From Desulfoplanes formicivorans (lineage in GTDB: Bacteria > Desulfobacterota > Desulfovibrionia > Desulfovibrionales > Desulfomicrobiaceae), in NCBI RefSeq assembly GCF_001748225.1, contig NZ_BDFE01000020.1:132138-196137 (forward strand): DNA of 64,000 bases, in the 5' to 3' direction. The notes under the pieces are model-generated. The model worked only from the letters and a program-made list of their open reading frames with translations. It did no database searches and was not told the origin of the DNA. Position numbers and translations under genes: made by a program. How positions within the stretch are numbered: the first letter of the stretch is position 1; each line of letters begins with the position of its first letter. Shown one piece after another: positions 1 to 9,530 of this stretch.

Positions 1-876
1 GGCGGGCTGACCAGGGGAAGCATCTATGCCCTGATAGCTCTGGGCTATACCATGGTATATGGTATCATCGAGTTGATCAACTTTGCCCACGGCGAAATCT
101 ACATGATAGGCGCGTTCACCGGACTCATTGTTGCCGGTGTTCTTTCCATGGCCGGGTTCAGTGGGTTGTCCCTTTTGCTCCTTGCCGTGCTTGTTGCCGT
201 GATTTACGCATCCGCCTACGGCTTTACCATCGAGAAGATCGCCTACAAGCCCTTGCGCGGAGCCACCCGGCTGGCGCCGCTCATCAGTGCCATCGGCATG
301 TCCATTTTTTTGCAGAACTACGTTCTTTTGGCCCAGACCTCAGATTTTCTGCCCTTTCCCAGCCTTATCCCCGAGTTTGCATTCATGGAGCCCTTTGCCT
401 GGTATCTGGGCTCGTCGGATCTGGTCATCATCGTGACAACCGTTGTGGTCATGATCGGCCTGACCCTGCTCATCAAGTTCACCAAGATCGGCAAGGCCAT
501 GCGGGCCACGGCCCAGAACAAGAAAATGGCCATGCTCACCGGGGTCAATGTGGACCGGATCATCTCCACGACCTTCATCATCGGCTCGGCCCTGGCAGCC
601 ATAGGCGGTGTGCTCATTGCCACGCACATTGGTCAGATCAATTTTTATATCGGGTTCATCGCCGGGATCAAGGCGTTTACGGCCGCCGTACTGGGCGGCA
701 TCGGCAGCATTCCCGGTGCCGTTCTCGGAAGTCTGGTCCTCGGATGGACGGAAAGTTTTGCCACGGGGTATATTTCCAGCGACTACGAGGACGTGTTCGC
801 TTTCTGTCTTTTGGTCCTGATCCTGATTTTCAGACCGGCCGGTATCCTGGGACGTTCCACGACCCAGAAAGTCTGA
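1..876 (+). CDS. livH: LivH, branched-chain amino acid ABC transporter permease (5' partial)
   Basis: Inner-membrane permease of the HAAT-type ABC importer for leucine, isoleucine and valine. The reading frame is open from base 1 (GLTRGSIYALIALGYTM...), so the true start lies left of the window and only about 291 residues are visible. The family landmarks are the LALGYTMVYGII segment followed by INFAHGE, and the EAA-like cytoplasmic loop around TAQNKKMAMLTGVNVDRII. Seven or eight hydrophobic segments are visible. It is followed by livM, livG and livF on the same strand with short gaps. The periplasmic binding protein (livJ/K) is not in the window and presumably lies upstream. Identity as LivH-type permease is secure; the substrate within the polar and branched amino-acid range is inferred. 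Confidence 0.95.
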   Translation, partial: GGLTRGSIYALIALGYTMVYGIIELINFAHGEIYMIGAFTGLIVAGVLSMAGFSGLSLLLLAVLVAVIYASAYGFTIEKIAYKPLRGATRLAPLISAIGMSIFLQNYVLLAQTSDFLPFPSLIPEFAFMEPFAWYLGSSDLVIIVTTVVVMIGLTLLIKFTKIGKAMRATAQNKKMAMLTGVNVDRIISTTFIIGSALAAIGGVLIATHIGQINFYIGFIAGIKAFTAAVLGGIGSIPGAVLGSLVLGWTESFATGYISSDYEDVFAFCLLVLILIFRPAGILGRSTTQKV

Positions 877-910
877 TGCGGCCTTATCGTCTAATTCCCA
901 AGGAAGAAGT

Positions 911-2104
911 ATGTCCGGCTTGAAAAAATCTCTGCTTGTAGCCGTCTGGTTCATGTTCTTGACGTTTCCCCTCCTGGTCATCCGCGTGGATACCATTGAG
1001 AGGACCATCCAGTGGCGTTGGCACAATCTGTTTTATATCGGCCTTGGCGCCTTTGTCCTGTCCTTTGCCTGGCGGTTTCTGATCGCCCGCAAGGAAGCCG
1101 GGCAGGCTGCCGAAGCCGGAGGGCAAAGCCAGGAAGGCTGGACCCATCGCATACTGACCGAGCCCAAGATCTATCGGCCCGTTGTGGTGGCCCTGTTCGC
1201 CCTGGCCGTGGTCTTTCCCTTTCTGGGTGACACCTATCAGACCAACATCATGATTTCGGCTCTCATCTATGTGGTCCTGGGCCTTGGCCTGAACATTGTT
1301 GTTGGTCTGGCAGGACTTCTGGATCTGGGCTATGTGGCCTTTTACGCTGTAGGGGCCTATTCCTACGCATTGCTCAACTACCATTTCGGCCTGGGATTCT
1401 GGACTGTCCTGCCCATTGGTGCCTGTCTGGGCGCGCTGTTCGGCATTGTCCTCGGTTTTCCGGTCCTGCGGCTTCGCGGGGATTATCTGGCCATCGTCAC
1501 CCTGGGTTTCGGGGAGATCATCCGTCTTGTTCTGGAAAACTGGAATGACTTTTCCTTTGGTCCCAGCGGGATCGCCAACATTCCCCGCCCCGGATTTTTT
1601 GACATGCATCTCTCCATGCACTCGGCCACCCTGTATATCTATTATATCATGGTGGCCATGGTCATCTTCACCATTTTCGTGGTCAACCGGCTCCAGAATT
1701 CCCGCATCGGAAGGGCCTGGCTCGCCTTGCGCGAGGACGAAATAGCGTGTCAGGCCATGGGGATTGATCGGACCAAAACCAAACTGACTGCCTTTGCCCT
1801 GGGAGCAACCTGGGCGGGCATGGTCGGGGTTGTTTTCGCGGCCAAGACGACGTTCATCAATCCGGCCAGTTTCACCTTCATGGAGTCCGCTATCATTCTG
1901 TCCGTTGTGGTCCTGGGCGGCATGGGTTCCATTGTCGGGGTCATGCTGGCCGCATTCATCCTCATCTTGCTGCCGGAATATCTGCGCGCCTTTTCCGAGT
2001 ACCGGATGCTCATATTTGGTGCGTCCATGGTTCTCATGATGGTGTTCAGACCCCAGGGACTCATTGCCAATGTGCGCAAGAAATATGCGTACAAGCACTC
2101 CTGA
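911..2104 (+). CDS. livM: LivM, branched-chain amino acid ABC transporter permease
   Basis: Second permease subunit of the importer, 397 residues. The start ATG at 911 has an AAGGAAGAAG-like ribosome site a few bases upstream. An N-terminal extension of about 100 residues carries two hydrophobic segments (about 8-25 and 35-55), a known LivM variation. The conserved core begins near residue 105 and includes GLGLNIVVGLAGLLDLGYVAF, LRGDYLAIVTLGFGEIIR and the EAA loop around LREDEIACQAMGID. The C-terminal end YRMLIFGASMVLMMVFRPQGL is typical. It sits 34 bases after livH and 38 before livG, consistent with one transcript. Confidence 0.95.
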   Translation: MSGLKKSLLVAVWFMFLTFPLLVIRVDTIERTIQWRWHNLFYIGLGAFVLSFAWRFLIARKEAGQAAEAGGQSQEGWTHRILTEPKIYRPVVVALFALAVVFPFLGDTYQTNIMISALIYVVLGLGLNIVVGLAGLLDLGYVAFYAVGAYSYALLNYHFGLGFWTVLPIGACLGALFGIVLGFPVLRLRGDYLAIVTLGFGEIIRLVLENWNDFSFGPSGIANIPRPGFFDMHLSMHSATLYIYYIMVAMVIFTIFVVNRLQNSRIGRAWLALREDEIACQAMGIDRTKTKLTAFALGATWAGMVGVVFAAKTTFINPASFTFMESAIILSVVVLGGMGSIVGVMLAAFILILLPEYLRAFSEYRMLIFGASMVLMMVFRPQGLIANVRKKYAYKHS

Positions 2105-2142
2105 GGGGTCATTTCTTTCAAATCCAACATGCATCCATACGT

Positions 2143-2943
2143 ATGAGCACTCAATCCTATCCCTTACTTGATGTATCCGGTCTGACCATGGACTTTGGCG
2201 GTCTGCGTGCCCTGAACAGCGTGGATCTTACCGTGAATCCAGGCGAAATTGTTGCCCTTATCGGCCCCAATGGTGCCGGGAAAACCACGTTTTTCAACTG
2301 TATCACCGGCATCTACAACCCAACCAGAGGCGATATCCATATTTCCCGTGATGGTAAGACTCGTCGACGGATCAACGGGATGAAGCCCAACAAGGTTACC
2401 CAGCAGGGCATGGCCCGGACCTTTCAGAATATCAGGCTGTTCCCCAACATGACGGTTTTGGAAAACGTTATTGTCGGCCGGCATTGCCGGACCCGTTCCG
2501 GGATTTTGGGGGCGGTACTGCGCAATCAGCGTACCCGGCGCGAAGAGCAGGAGAGTGTTGACAGAAGTTACGAACTTCTGGAAAAGGTCGGCCTTCATCA
2601 GGTGGCCGACGAAGTGGCCAAGAACCTGCCCTATGGTGATCAGCGCCGGCTGGAGATCGCCCGGGCCATGGCCACGGACCCCTTTCTCCTGCTTCTTGAC
2701 GAGCCGGCAGCCGGGATGAATCCTCAGGAAACCGCCTCTCTGGGCGAATTGGTTCTGCGCATCAGGGACAAGGAAAACATAGCTGTTCTTCTCATTGAGC
2801 ACGACATGAAGGTGGTCATGAGTCTTTCGGACAGGATTTATGTTGTGGAGTACGGCCAGGGCATTGCCGCGGGAACGCCCCAAGAGGTGAGCAAGAATCC
2901 CAATGTGATCAAGGCCTATCTCGGGGAGGAACACGATGCTTAA
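2143..2943 (+). CDS. livG: LivG, ABC transporter ATP-binding protein
   Basis: First of two cytoplasmic ATPases that drive the LivHM channel, 266 residues. Walker A is GPNGAGKTTFFN (about residues 41-52), and Walker B is LLLLDEPAAGMNP. The usual LSGGQ signature is replaced by LPYGDQRRLEIARAMA, which is characteristic of LivG. The H-loop lies in LLIEHDMKVVMSLSDRI. The LivG hallmark ARTFQNIRLFPNMTVLENV is present. No strong ribosome site is seen before ATG 2143. The 3' end overlaps livF by 8 bases, suggesting translational coupling. Confidence 0.95.
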   Translation: MSTQSYPLLDVSGLTMDFGGLRALNSVDLTVNPGEIVALIGPNGAGKTTFFNCITGIYNPTRGDIHISRDGKTRRRINGMKPNKVTQQGMARTFQNIRLFPNMTVLENVIVGRHCRTRSGILGAVLRNQRTRREEQESVDRSYELLEKVGLHQVADEVAKNLPYGDQRRLEIARAMATDPFLLLLDEPAAGMNPQETASLGELVLRIRDKENIAVLLIEHDMKVVMSLSDRIYVVEYGQGIAAGTPQEVSKNPNVIKAYLGEEHDA

Positions 2944-3643
2944 GATTGAGCGGATCAATACCTTTTACGGCAATATCCAGGCCCTCAAGGACGTAAGCAT
3001 CGAGATTGCCGAGGGAGAAATCATCACTCTTATCGGCGCCAATGGTGCGGGCAAGACCACCACCCTCATGTCCGTATCCGGTGTGGTTCCGCCCCGGTCG
3101 GGACAGATCCTTTTCAAGGGACAACCCATCCACAATCTCTCTCCCGACAGAATCGTTCCCCTGGGCATTTGCCAGGTTCCCGAGGGCAGGCTCATTTTTC
3201 CGTACATGACGGTCATGGAAAATCTGGATATGGGAGCGTATCTTCGGAAAGACAAGGATGGGGTGAAAAAGGATCTTGAGTATGTCTTTGATCTTTTTCC
3301 CATTCTTGCCCAGCGCAAGAATCAGGCTGGCGGAACGTTGAGCGGTGGCGAACAGCAGATGCTGGCCATTTCCAGGGCTCTGATGGCCCGGCCCAAACTT
3401 TTGCTGCTGGATGAACCTTCCCTGGGGCTCGCCCCCCTGATCATCAAGCAGATTTTCGAAATCATCCAGAAAATCAACACCGAAAACAATACCACGGTTT
3501 TTTTGGTGGAGCAGAATGCGAACCAGGCCCTCAAGGTTGCTCATCGGGGATATGTCATGGAAAACGGGACCATTACCCTGTCCGATTCCGCCCGGGCCCT
3601 GATGAACAACGAAGACGTGAAGCGGGCCTATCTCGGATTGTAA
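2936..3643 (+). CDS. livF: LivF, ABC transporter ATP-binding protein
   Basis: Second ATPase of the branched-chain amino acid importer, 235 residues, the normal LivF length. Walker A is GANGAGKTTTLM, the signature is LSGGEQQMLAISRALMARP, and Walker B is LLLLDEPSLGLAP. The LivF-specific motif VPEGRLIFPYMTVMENLDMGA is present. The start ATG 2936 lies inside the end of livG behind a GAGGAA ribosome site. It is the last gene of the operon: a strong hairpin with a T run follows 33 bases after the stop. Confidence 0.95.
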   Translation: MLKIERINTFYGNIQALKDVSIEIAEGEIITLIGANGAGKTTTLMSVSGVVPPRSGQILFKGQPIHNLSPDRIVPLGICQVPEGRLIFPYMTVMENLDMGAYLRKDKDGVKKDLEYVFDLFPILAQRKNQAGGTLSGGEQQMLAISRALMARPKLLLLDEPSLGLAPLIIKQIFEIIQKINTENNTTVFLVEQNANQALKVAHRGYVMENGTITLSDSARALMNNEDVKRAYLGL

Positions 3644-3675
3644 TGTTGGCCGGCCCGTATCCCGTTCACAGACGC

Positions 3676-3728
3676 AAACCTCTGGTGGATTCGAATGCTT
3701 TTTCGAATCTGTAGTTCCAGAGGTTTTT
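3676..3728 (+). terminator. Rho-independent terminator after livF / leader of guaB
   Basis: Arms AAACCTCTGG (3676-3685) and CCAGAGGTTT (3717-3726) pair perfectly. Nested inside is a second perfect stem, GATTCGAA and TTCGAATC (3688-3695 and 3702-3709). The outer arm runs into a T tract at 3724-3728. It ends the liv operon. It lies only 35 bases before guaB, so an attenuation role for guaB cannot be excluded. A TATAAT hexamer at 3736-3741 directly after the hairpin could be the guaB -10 box, but no convincing -35 is seen. Confidence 0.8.
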
Positions 3729-3762
3729 CATAATATATAATCAAGCATACGGAGAAAGCCCT

Positions 3763-5226
3763 ATGGAAAAGATAGTTGGAACGGGATTGACATTCGATGA
3801 TGTTCTGTTGGTCCCCCAATATTCCGAAGTGCTCCCCGACCAGGTTGACCTGGCCACCTACCTCACCCCCTCCCTCAAATTGAACATACCGCTTGTCAGC
3901 GCGGCCATGGATACGGTCACGGAGTCACGCATGGCCATCTCCCTGGCCAGGGCCGGAGGAATCGGGATTATTCACAAGAACATGCCCATTGAGCGCCAGC
4001 GTCTGGAGGTGGAAAAGGTCAAGAAATCCGAAAGCGGGATGATCGTTGACCCCATTGTTGTCCACCCCGACGATGCCGTGGGGCGTGTACTCGAGCTCAT
4101 GAGCGAGTACAGAATTTCCGGTCTGCCTGTGGTGCGGGAGGGGCAGCTGGTGGGGATCATCACCAACCGTGATGTCAGATTTGTCACCGACATGGGAACC
4201 CTGGTCAAGGAAGTCATGACCAGCGAAAATCTGGTTACCGTACCTGTGGGCATTTCCCAGGACGAGGCCAAGAGGCTGCTGCACAAGAACCGGATCGAAA
4301 AGCTGCTGGTGGTGGACGAGGACAACAAACTCAAGGGGCTTTTGACCATCAAGGATATTGAAAAGGTTCGCAAGTATCCCCATGCCTGCAAGGACCATCT
4401 CGGTCGTCTGCGGGTCGGCGCTGCCATCGGTGTCGGAAGGGATCGCGATGACCGGGCCGCTGCCCTGATAGAAGCCGGCGTCGACGTCCTGGTTCTGGAT
4501 TCGGCTCATGGTCATTCCGCCAATATCCTCAAATCCGTTGAGGCCATCAAAGCCAGGTATCCGGAGTGTCAGCTTGTGGGTGGGAACGTTGCCACCAGCG
4601 ATGGGGCCCAGGCCCTCATTGATGCCGGCGTGGACACGGTCAAGGTGGGCATTGGTCCCGGATCCATCTGCACCACACGCATGGTTGCTGGTGTGGGTGT
4701 TCCCCAGGTCACGGCCATCATGGATGCGGTGCGCGTCTGCCACCAACAGGGGAAATGCGTTATTGCGGATGGCGGGGTCAAATTTTCCGGAGACTTGGTC
4801 AAGGCCATGGCTGCGGGTGCTGATTCCGTTATGATGGGCAGCCTGTTTGCCGGAACCGATGAAAGCCCGGGTGAAGCCATCCTGTATCAGGGCCGCCGGT
4901 ACAAAATCTATCGGGGCATGGGTTCCATTGATGCCATGCGCGACGGCAGCAGTGACCGGTATTTTCAGGACAAGAAGGATACCCACAAGTTGGTGCCGGA
5001 AGGCATTGTGGGCCGGGTCCCGTACAAGGGATCGGTGATCGACAATATCGAACAGATGATTGGCGGTCTCAGGTCGGGCATGGGCTATCTCGGCTGTCCC
5101 TGCATCAAAGATCTGCAGACCAAATCGCAGTTTGTACGTATTTCGCCGGCAGGTCTGCGTGAGAGCCATGTGCACGACGTGATCATCACCAAGGAGGCTC
5201 CCAACTACAGGGTTGAATCCTACTGA
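3763..5226 (+). CDS. guaB: Inosine-5'-monophosphate dehydrogenase
   Basis: Oxidises IMP to XMP with NAD, the committed step of guanine nucleotide synthesis in the cytoplasm. Length is 487 residues, normal for bacterial GuaB. The N-terminal barrel starts [22 protein letters not shown]. Two CBS domains occupy about residues 95-205 ([27 protein letters not shown] and the following repeat). The catalytic cysteine loop is [18 protein letters not shown]. The flap and C-terminal region carry [18 protein letters not shown] 3763 has a GGAGAAAG ribosome site at a good distance. guaA follows 129 bases downstream. Confidence 0.97.
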   Translation: MEKIVGTGLTFDDVLLVPQYSEVLPDQVDLATYLTPSLKLNIPLVSAAMDTVTESRMAISLARAGGIGIIHKNMPIERQRLEVEKVKKSESGMIVDPIVVHPDDAVGRVLELMSEYRISGLPVVREGQLVGIITNRDVRFVTDMGTLVKEVMTSENLVTVPVGISQDEAKRLLHKNRIEKLLVVDEDNKLKGLLTIKDIEKVRKYPHACKDHLGRLRVGAAIGVGRDRDDRAAALIEAGVDVLVLDSAHGHSANILKSVEAIKARYPECQLVGGNVATSDGAQALIDAGVDTVKVGIGPGSICTTRMVAGVGVPQVTAIMDAVRVCHQQGKCVIADGGVKFSGDLVKAMAAGADSVMMGSLFAGTDESPGEAILYQGRRYKIYRGMGSIDAMRDGSSDRYFQDKKDTHKLVPEGIVGRVPYKGSVIDNIEQMIGGLRSGMGYLGCPCIKDLQTKSQFVRISPAGLRESHVHDVIITKEAPNYRVESY

Positions 5227-5252
5227 GTGAAAAAGCAGGCAGGAGAGGATAC

Positions 5253-5297
5253 CAGGACCATTGCGTCTGGCGTACGCTGGTGAGCGCAATGGTCCTG
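5253..5297 (+). repeat. 13-bp inverted repeat between guaB and guaA
   Basis: CAGGACCATTGCG at 5253-5265 pairs with CGCAATGGTCCTG at 5285-5297 across a 19-base loop. No T tract follows, so it is not a standard terminator. It may be an mRNA stability or processing hairpin that sets the relative level of guaB and guaA. Function is inferred from position only. Confidence 0.6.
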
Positions 5298-5355
5298 ATC
5301 ATGGCATGAACACGCATAGAGGCGGCTTGGGCCGCCAGTATAGGACAACGTAGGT

Positions 5356-6903
5356 ATGGAACGACAAGATTCCGTCATCATTCTCGATTTTGGTTCCCAG
5401 TACACCCAGCTCATTGCGCGCAGGGTGCGTGAAGCCGGGGTGTATTCGGAAATCCACCCCTGTACCCTGGAACTGGACAAGATTCGGGAGCTTGATCCCC
5501 AGGCGATCATCCTTTCGGGTGGACCGGCATCAGTGACTGATTCCGAATCGCCGAGCATAGATCCGGAGATTTTTACCTGGGGCATTCCCGTTCTGGGCAT
5601 TTGTTACGGCATGCAGCTTACGGCCAAACTTCTGGGCGGGGAAATCGCTCCGGCCAGGGACAGGGAGTACGGCCGCTCTGAAATCGAGTTCTGCGGCAAC
5701 ACTGCCCTGTGGAAGGATCTCAATGCCGGCAAGAAACTCAATGTGTGGATGTCCCACGGCGACAAGGTGCTCACCCCGCCTCCCGGATTTTCGGTAGTGG
5801 GAAAGACCGAAACCGTGGAAGTTGCGGCCATGGCCGATGAAAACCGGCGTATCTATTGTCTGCAATTCCATCCCGAGGTCATGCATACCGAACAGGGCGA
5901 GGCCATTCTGGGCAATTTTCTCTTTCACATTGCCGGGCTCACTGCTGGCTGGTCCATGTCCTCGTTTGTGGATAGCGTCATTCCGGCATTGCGTGAGCAG
6001 ATTGGTGACGCCCAGGTGGTGTGCGGGTTGAGCGGGGGAATTGATTCCACGGTTGTTGCGGCGTTGCTGCATCAGGCCATTGGCAAGCGTCTGCACTGCA
6101 TCTTCGTGGACAACGGACTGCTCAGAAAGAACGAGGCCCAGGAAGTGATCGGGTTCCTGCGCGAGCATTTCGATCTCAACCTGATCCATGTGCAGGCGCA
6201 GGATCTTTTCCTGAACCGTTTGCAGGGAGTCAGCGATCCCGAGGAAAAACGCAAAATCATCGGCCATACCTTTATCGAGGTTTTTGACAAAGAGGCCAAG
6301 GCCATTCCCGGGGTCTCCTTTCTGGCCCAGGGGACCCTGTATCCCGATGTCATTGAGAGCGAATCCTTCAAGGGCCCTTCGGCCGTGATCAAGAGCCATC
6401 ACAATGTGGGCGGACTGCCCGAAAAGATGAACCTTGCCCTGGTTGAACCCCTGCGGGAACTTTTCAAGGACGAGGTCAGAAAGGTGGCCCAGCAGCTCGG
6501 CATGCCCGATTCCATTGTCTGGCGTCATCCCTTTCCCGGGCCCGGTCTGGCCATCAGGATCATTGGTGAGATCACCAAGGAGCGGCTGGATGTGCTCAAG
6601 GAAGCGGATGCCATTGTCACCTCGGAGCTCAAGGCCACCAATTGGTACTACAAGGTCTGGCAGGGTTTTGCCGTGTTGCTGCCCCTGAAGACGGTTGGTG
6701 TCATGGGTGACGAGCGGACCTACGAGAGCGTGATCGCCCTACGCATCGTGGACAGTGTGGACGCCATGACCGCAGACTGGTCCAGGATTCCCTCCGAAGT
6801 GCTGGCCAGGATTTCCAACCGGATCATCAATGAGGTCAAGGGTGTCAATCGTGTGGTCTTGGATATTTCTTCCAAGCCACCGAGCACCATCGAATGGGAG
6901 TAG
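5356..6903 (+). CDS. guaA: GMP synthase (glutamine-hydrolysing)
   Basis: Converts XMP to GMP using ATP and glutamine. Length is 515 residues, the standard size. The class I glutamine amidotransferase domain is N-terminal (about 8-200), with the nucleophile in GICYGMQL and the His-Glu partners in [11 protein letters not shown]. The ATP pyrophosphatase domain follows, with the P-loop [13 protein letters not shown] near residue 225. The dimerisation domain closes the protein and ends KPPSTIEWE, the conserved GuaA C terminus. With guaB it completes the IMP to GMP branch. Confidence 0.97.
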   Translation: MERQDSVIILDFGSQYTQLIARRVREAGVYSEIHPCTLELDKIRELDPQAIILSGGPASVTDSESPSIDPEIFTWGIPVLGICYGMQLTAKLLGGEIAPARDREYGRSEIEFCGNTALWKDLNAGKKLNVWMSHGDKVLTPPPGFSVVGKTETVEVAAMADENRRIYCLQFHPEVMHTEQGEAILGNFLFHIAGLTAGWSMSSFVDSVIPALREQIGDAQVVCGLSGGIDSTVVAALLHQAIGKRLHCIFVDNGLLRKNEAQEVIGFLREHFDLNLIHVQAQDLFLNRLQGVSDPEEKRKIIGHTFIEVFDKEAKAIPGVSFLAQGTLYPDVIESESFKGPSAVIKSHHNVGGLPEKMNLALVEPLRELFKDEVRKVAQQLGMPDSIVWRHPFPGPGLAIRIIGEITKERLDVLKEADAIVTSELKATNWYYKVWQGFAVLLPLKTVGVMGDERTYESVIALRIVDSVDAMTADWSRIPSEVLARISNRIINEVKGVNRVVLDISSKPPSTIEWE

Positions 6904-6948
6904 AAAATCCGTCCGGAAAGACTGGTTTTTTGGTCGGTATTTTTGTAC

Positions 6949-7017
6949 ACGTCAAAACCGCAGGATGTGGAGCATGCACCAATACCGGCGCAAGCGCACG
7001 GCCTGCGGTTTTGACGT
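6949..7017. repeat. 16-bp perfect inverted repeat after guaA
   Basis: ACGTCAAAACCGCAGG (6949-6964) and CCTGCGGTTTTGACGT (7002-7017) are exact reverse complements, separated by 37 bases. The second arm is followed by CTTGTTGG with no T run. It fills most of the 181-base guaA-tatB gap. It could act as a transcription or decay barrier, or be a dispersed repeat of the genome. Only one copy was noticed in this window. Confidence 0.7.
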
Positions 7018-7084
7018 CTTGTTGGCGGGAATCGTCCCCCATGGACGCATCTTCCAGAACATCCACTTCAGCAACGGTTGAATC

Positions 7085-7423
7085 ATGTTTGGAATAGGTA
7101 CTACTGAAGTTCTCATTATTCTGGTCGTGGCCCTCATTGTCATCGGCCCCAACAAACTTCCCGATGTGGCCAGGACCCTTGGCAAGGCTCTGGGAGAATT
7201 CAAGCGCATGAGCTCCGATGTCAAACGGACCATCGACCTGGAGGCTGAACGGGCCGAAGAGGCTGCCAAAACCCGGGAGGCGGAAAAAGAACTCTATGAC
7301 AAGCAAAAGAGTGCGTCTTCGAAAGCACCTGCAGCTCAGGTCGAGGTGGTGGACGAGGGTAAAGGTTCCAACGACCGGACCAAGGAAACCGCAGGCAGCG
7401 GTGTGACCGGCAAGGAGGCCTGA
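7085..7423 (+). CDS. tatB: Sec-independent protein translocase TatB (TatA/B family)
   Basis: Small single-span component of the twin-arginine translocase, which exports folded proteins. The 112-residue product starts MFGIGTTEVLIILVVALIVIG. It has a polar residue (Glu8) before the membrane span, the hinge GPNKLPD, and an amphipathic helix VARTLGKALGEFKRM. A charged, disordered tail follows. Length and tail favour TatB over TatA, but the two are hard to separate by eye. It lies 6 bases before tatC. Confidence 0.88.
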   Translation: MFGIGTTEVLIILVVALIVIGPNKLPDVARTLGKALGEFKRMSSDVKRTIDLEAERAEEAAKTREAEKELYDKQKSASSKAPAAQVEVVDEGKGSNDRTKETAGSGVTGKEA

Positions 7424-7429
7424 TCCGTC

Positions 7430-8254
7430 ATGGCTGAAGATCAAACGACCACTGCGTCATCGCCTTCCGATTCTTCTGCCGGAAAGAGCGATGAAATGAC
7501 CTTTACGGGTCACCTGGACGAACTCCGGCAGCGTCTGATCCGGTGCATCATTGCCTCGGTCATCGGTTTTCTGGGCTGTTATGCCTTTGCCGAGCGCTTG
7601 TTCAACCTTCTCATGGCTCCTCTTATCGAGGTGCTGCCTCCCAAAAGTACCCTCATCTTCACCTCCCTGCCCGAGGCCTTTTTCACCTATCTGAAAGTTG
7701 CCTTTGTGGCCGGTCTGTTTGCCGTCAGCCCCTATATCTTCTATCAGATATGGAAATTTGTGGCCCCGGGGCTTTATGATTCGGAGCGGCGTTACTTCAT
7801 CCCCATGGCCATTTTTTCCGCCCTGTTTTTTGTCAGCGGGGCCCTGTTTGGATACTTTGTGGTTTTTCCCTTTGGATTCAAGTTCTTCATGGGCTTTGCA
7901 ACGGATTTCATCCGTCCCATGCCCACCATCCGGGAATATCTCGGTTTTTCTCTGAAACTGCTCATTGCCTTTGGGGTCATTTTTGAACTGCCCCTGTTCA
8001 TTTTTTTCCTGGCCCGTCTTGGCATGGTCACGGCCCCGGGCCTGAGGAAAAAACGCAAATACGCTGTTTTGTGTTCCTTTGTTGTTTCCGCCATCCTCAC
8101 GCCACCGGACGTGGTTTCCCAGACCCTCATGGCCGGACCCCTGGTCATCTTGTATGAATTGGGCATTTGGGTGGCGCATTTTTTCGGCAAGAAAAAGAAA
8201 CAACCCCCAACCGATGAGAGCGACCTCAATGATGATGTTGCTGTTCAAAAGTAG
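7430..8254 (+). CDS. tatC: Sec-independent protein translocase TatC
   Basis: Receptor and channel subunit of the Tat system, 274 residues with six predicted membrane spans. The N-terminal signature is [20 protein letters not shown], containing the conserved HLxELRxR. The periplasmic FxxPL...P region ([13 protein letters not shown]) and the conserved Glu segment [14 protein letters not shown] are present. An N-terminal Ser/Thr-rich tail of about 20 residues and a charged C terminus are less conserved. It directly follows tatB and precedes hisB by 47 bases. Confidence 0.96.
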   Translation: MAEDQTTTASSPSDSSAGKSDEMTFTGHLDELRQRLIRCIIASVIGFLGCYAFAERLFNLLMAPLIEVLPPKSTLIFTSLPEAFFTYLKVAFVAGLFAVSPYIFYQIWKFVAPGLYDSERRYFIPMAIFSALFFVSGALFGYFVVFPFGFKFFMGFATDFIRPMPTIREYLGFSLKLLIAFGVIFELPLFIFFLARLGMVTAPGLRKKRKYAVLCSFVVSAILTPPDVVSQTLMAGPLVILYELGIWVAHFFGKKKKQPPTDESDLNDDVAVQK

Positions 8255-8301
8255 ACACCTGTTGCTGGAATCACCCTTGGCTTGACAAAGGAAATCATCT
8301 T

Positions 8302-8892
8302 ATGCGCACACGACATGCCCACCTGGAGCGGGTTACCAACGAGACTCGTATTGAAATCGATTGCACCCTTGACGGGACCGGCAAGACGTCCATCCGAACC
8401 GGGTACGGGTTTGCCGACCACATGCTCGCCCTGATGGGGTTTTGGGCCGGATTCGACCTGGAGGTCCATTGCAAGGGGGATTATCATATTGATGCCCACC
8501 ACAGTGTGGAGGATATTGGCCTTGCCTTGGGGGAGGCCTTTTGCGCGGCCCTGGAAGACAAGTCCGGCATTGCCCGGGTGGGCTGGGCCAAGGTGCCCAT
8601 GGACGAGGCCCTGAGCGAAGTGATCGTGGATATTTCCGGTCGACCCTATCTCGTGTACGAGGAACGCGATCTGCCGCCGCTTATTGCCGGTCAGGAAAAG
8701 GATCTCTGGCGTGAGTTTTTCAAGTCCTTTGCCATGAAGGCGGGCATCAATCTGCATATTCACATTTTGTACGGGATGAATGGCCATCACATGCTCGAAT
8801 CCGCATTCAAGGGGCTGGGGCTTGCCCTGCGGCAGGGTCTGGTCCGGACCGGAGATGCGGTGTTCAGTACCAAGGGGGTTTTGGACTCATGA
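8302..8892 (+). CDS. hisB: Imidazoleglycerol-phosphate dehydratase
   Basis: Dehydrates imidazole-glycerol phosphate to imidazole-acetol phosphate in histidine synthesis. The 196-residue monofunctional form is expected outside the gamma-proteobacteria. Mn-binding and catalytic motifs are visible: [32 protein letters not shown] and [21 protein letters not shown] 8302 follows an AAAGGA site. The stop overlaps the next gene's start (ATGA at 8889), so translation is probably coupled. Confidence 0.96.
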   Translation: MRTRHAHLERVTNETRIEIDCTLDGTGKTSIRTGYGFADHMLALMGFWAGFDLEVHCKGDYHIDAHHSVEDIGLALGEAFCAALEDKSGIARVGWAKVPMDEALSEVIVDISGRPYLVYEERDLPPLIAGQEKDLWREFFKSFAMKAGINLHIHILYGMNGHHMLESAFKGLGLALRQGLVRTGDAVFSTKGVLDS

Positions 8893-9530
8893 AGAATGTG
8901 GCACAAGTCGTTGGCGTTCTGATGGTTGTTGCCCTGGTGGCGTCATGCGCTCCCAAGGCCAGTGTCACGCCGGTTCCGGGCAATGTTCGCCTGGCTGTTG
9001 CCGGGGTTTTCCAGCCTGCCCACGGGTGGGAGCTCATGGCGGGTCATCTGCCCGAAGACATGACTGCCTTGCCTCCTGAGGCCCTTGGATTCATGGATTC
9101 GGAATTGGCTGCCCAACTGGCTGGCCGCAAGCATGCAGCTCCCTTTATTGCTCCGGGAGTTGTCAGGCAGTGTCAGGAAATCCTCTGGGGGCAGCAACGT
9201 CGGTCCCGGCCGTCGGCCTTTTCCTTCTGGATGGAGGTGGCCAAATGCGTGCCGGCAGATTACATCCTGGTGCCCTATCTTTTTCAGTGGCAGGAAAGGC
9301 AGGGAAATGACTGGAGCGTCAACCAGCCTGCAGGGGTTGTTTTTGATCTCTATCTGATCGATGTGAAAAATGAATCCGTCCGACGGGCCCATTATGAAGA
9401 GGTGCAGCATTCCCTGAGCGAGAATCTGCTTGATGCAGGAACATTCTACAAGCGCAAGGGCAAATGGGTTACTGCCGAACAGATGGCCAGGGAAGGTCTG
9501 GCAACATGTCTTGAGGAGCTCGGATTATGA
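8889..9530 (+). CDS. Predicted lipoprotein of unknown function inside the his cluster
   Basis: 213 residues. A lipoprotein signal peptide is visible: [20 protein letters not shown], with Cys20 as the predicted lipidated residue. The remainder is a soluble periplasmic domain containing VRLAVAGV near the start and [20 protein letters not shown] followed by [15 protein letters not shown]. This strand pattern resembles small lipoproteins that hold a TolB-N or CsgG-like fold, but no family is assigned. Both ends overlap neighbours by ATGA (hisB before, hisA after), so it is co-translated with histidine genes, with no obvious link to that pathway. Confidence 0.8.
   Translation: MKNVAQVVGVLMVVALVASCAPKASVTPVPGNVRLAVAGVFQPAHGWELMAGHLPEDMTALPPEALGFMDSELAAQLAGRKHAAPFIAPGVVRQCQEILWGQQRRSRPSAFSFWMEVAKCVPADYILVPYLFQWQERQGNDWSVNQPAGVVFDLYLIDVKNESVRRAHYEEVQHSLSENLLDAGTFYKRKGKWVTAEQMAREGLATCLEELGL

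Noticed and set aside
884-2134. Long minus-strand frame opposite livM
   Set aside because: Gly/His/Gln/Asp-rich translation with no family and no ribosome site; an antisense shadow of livM.
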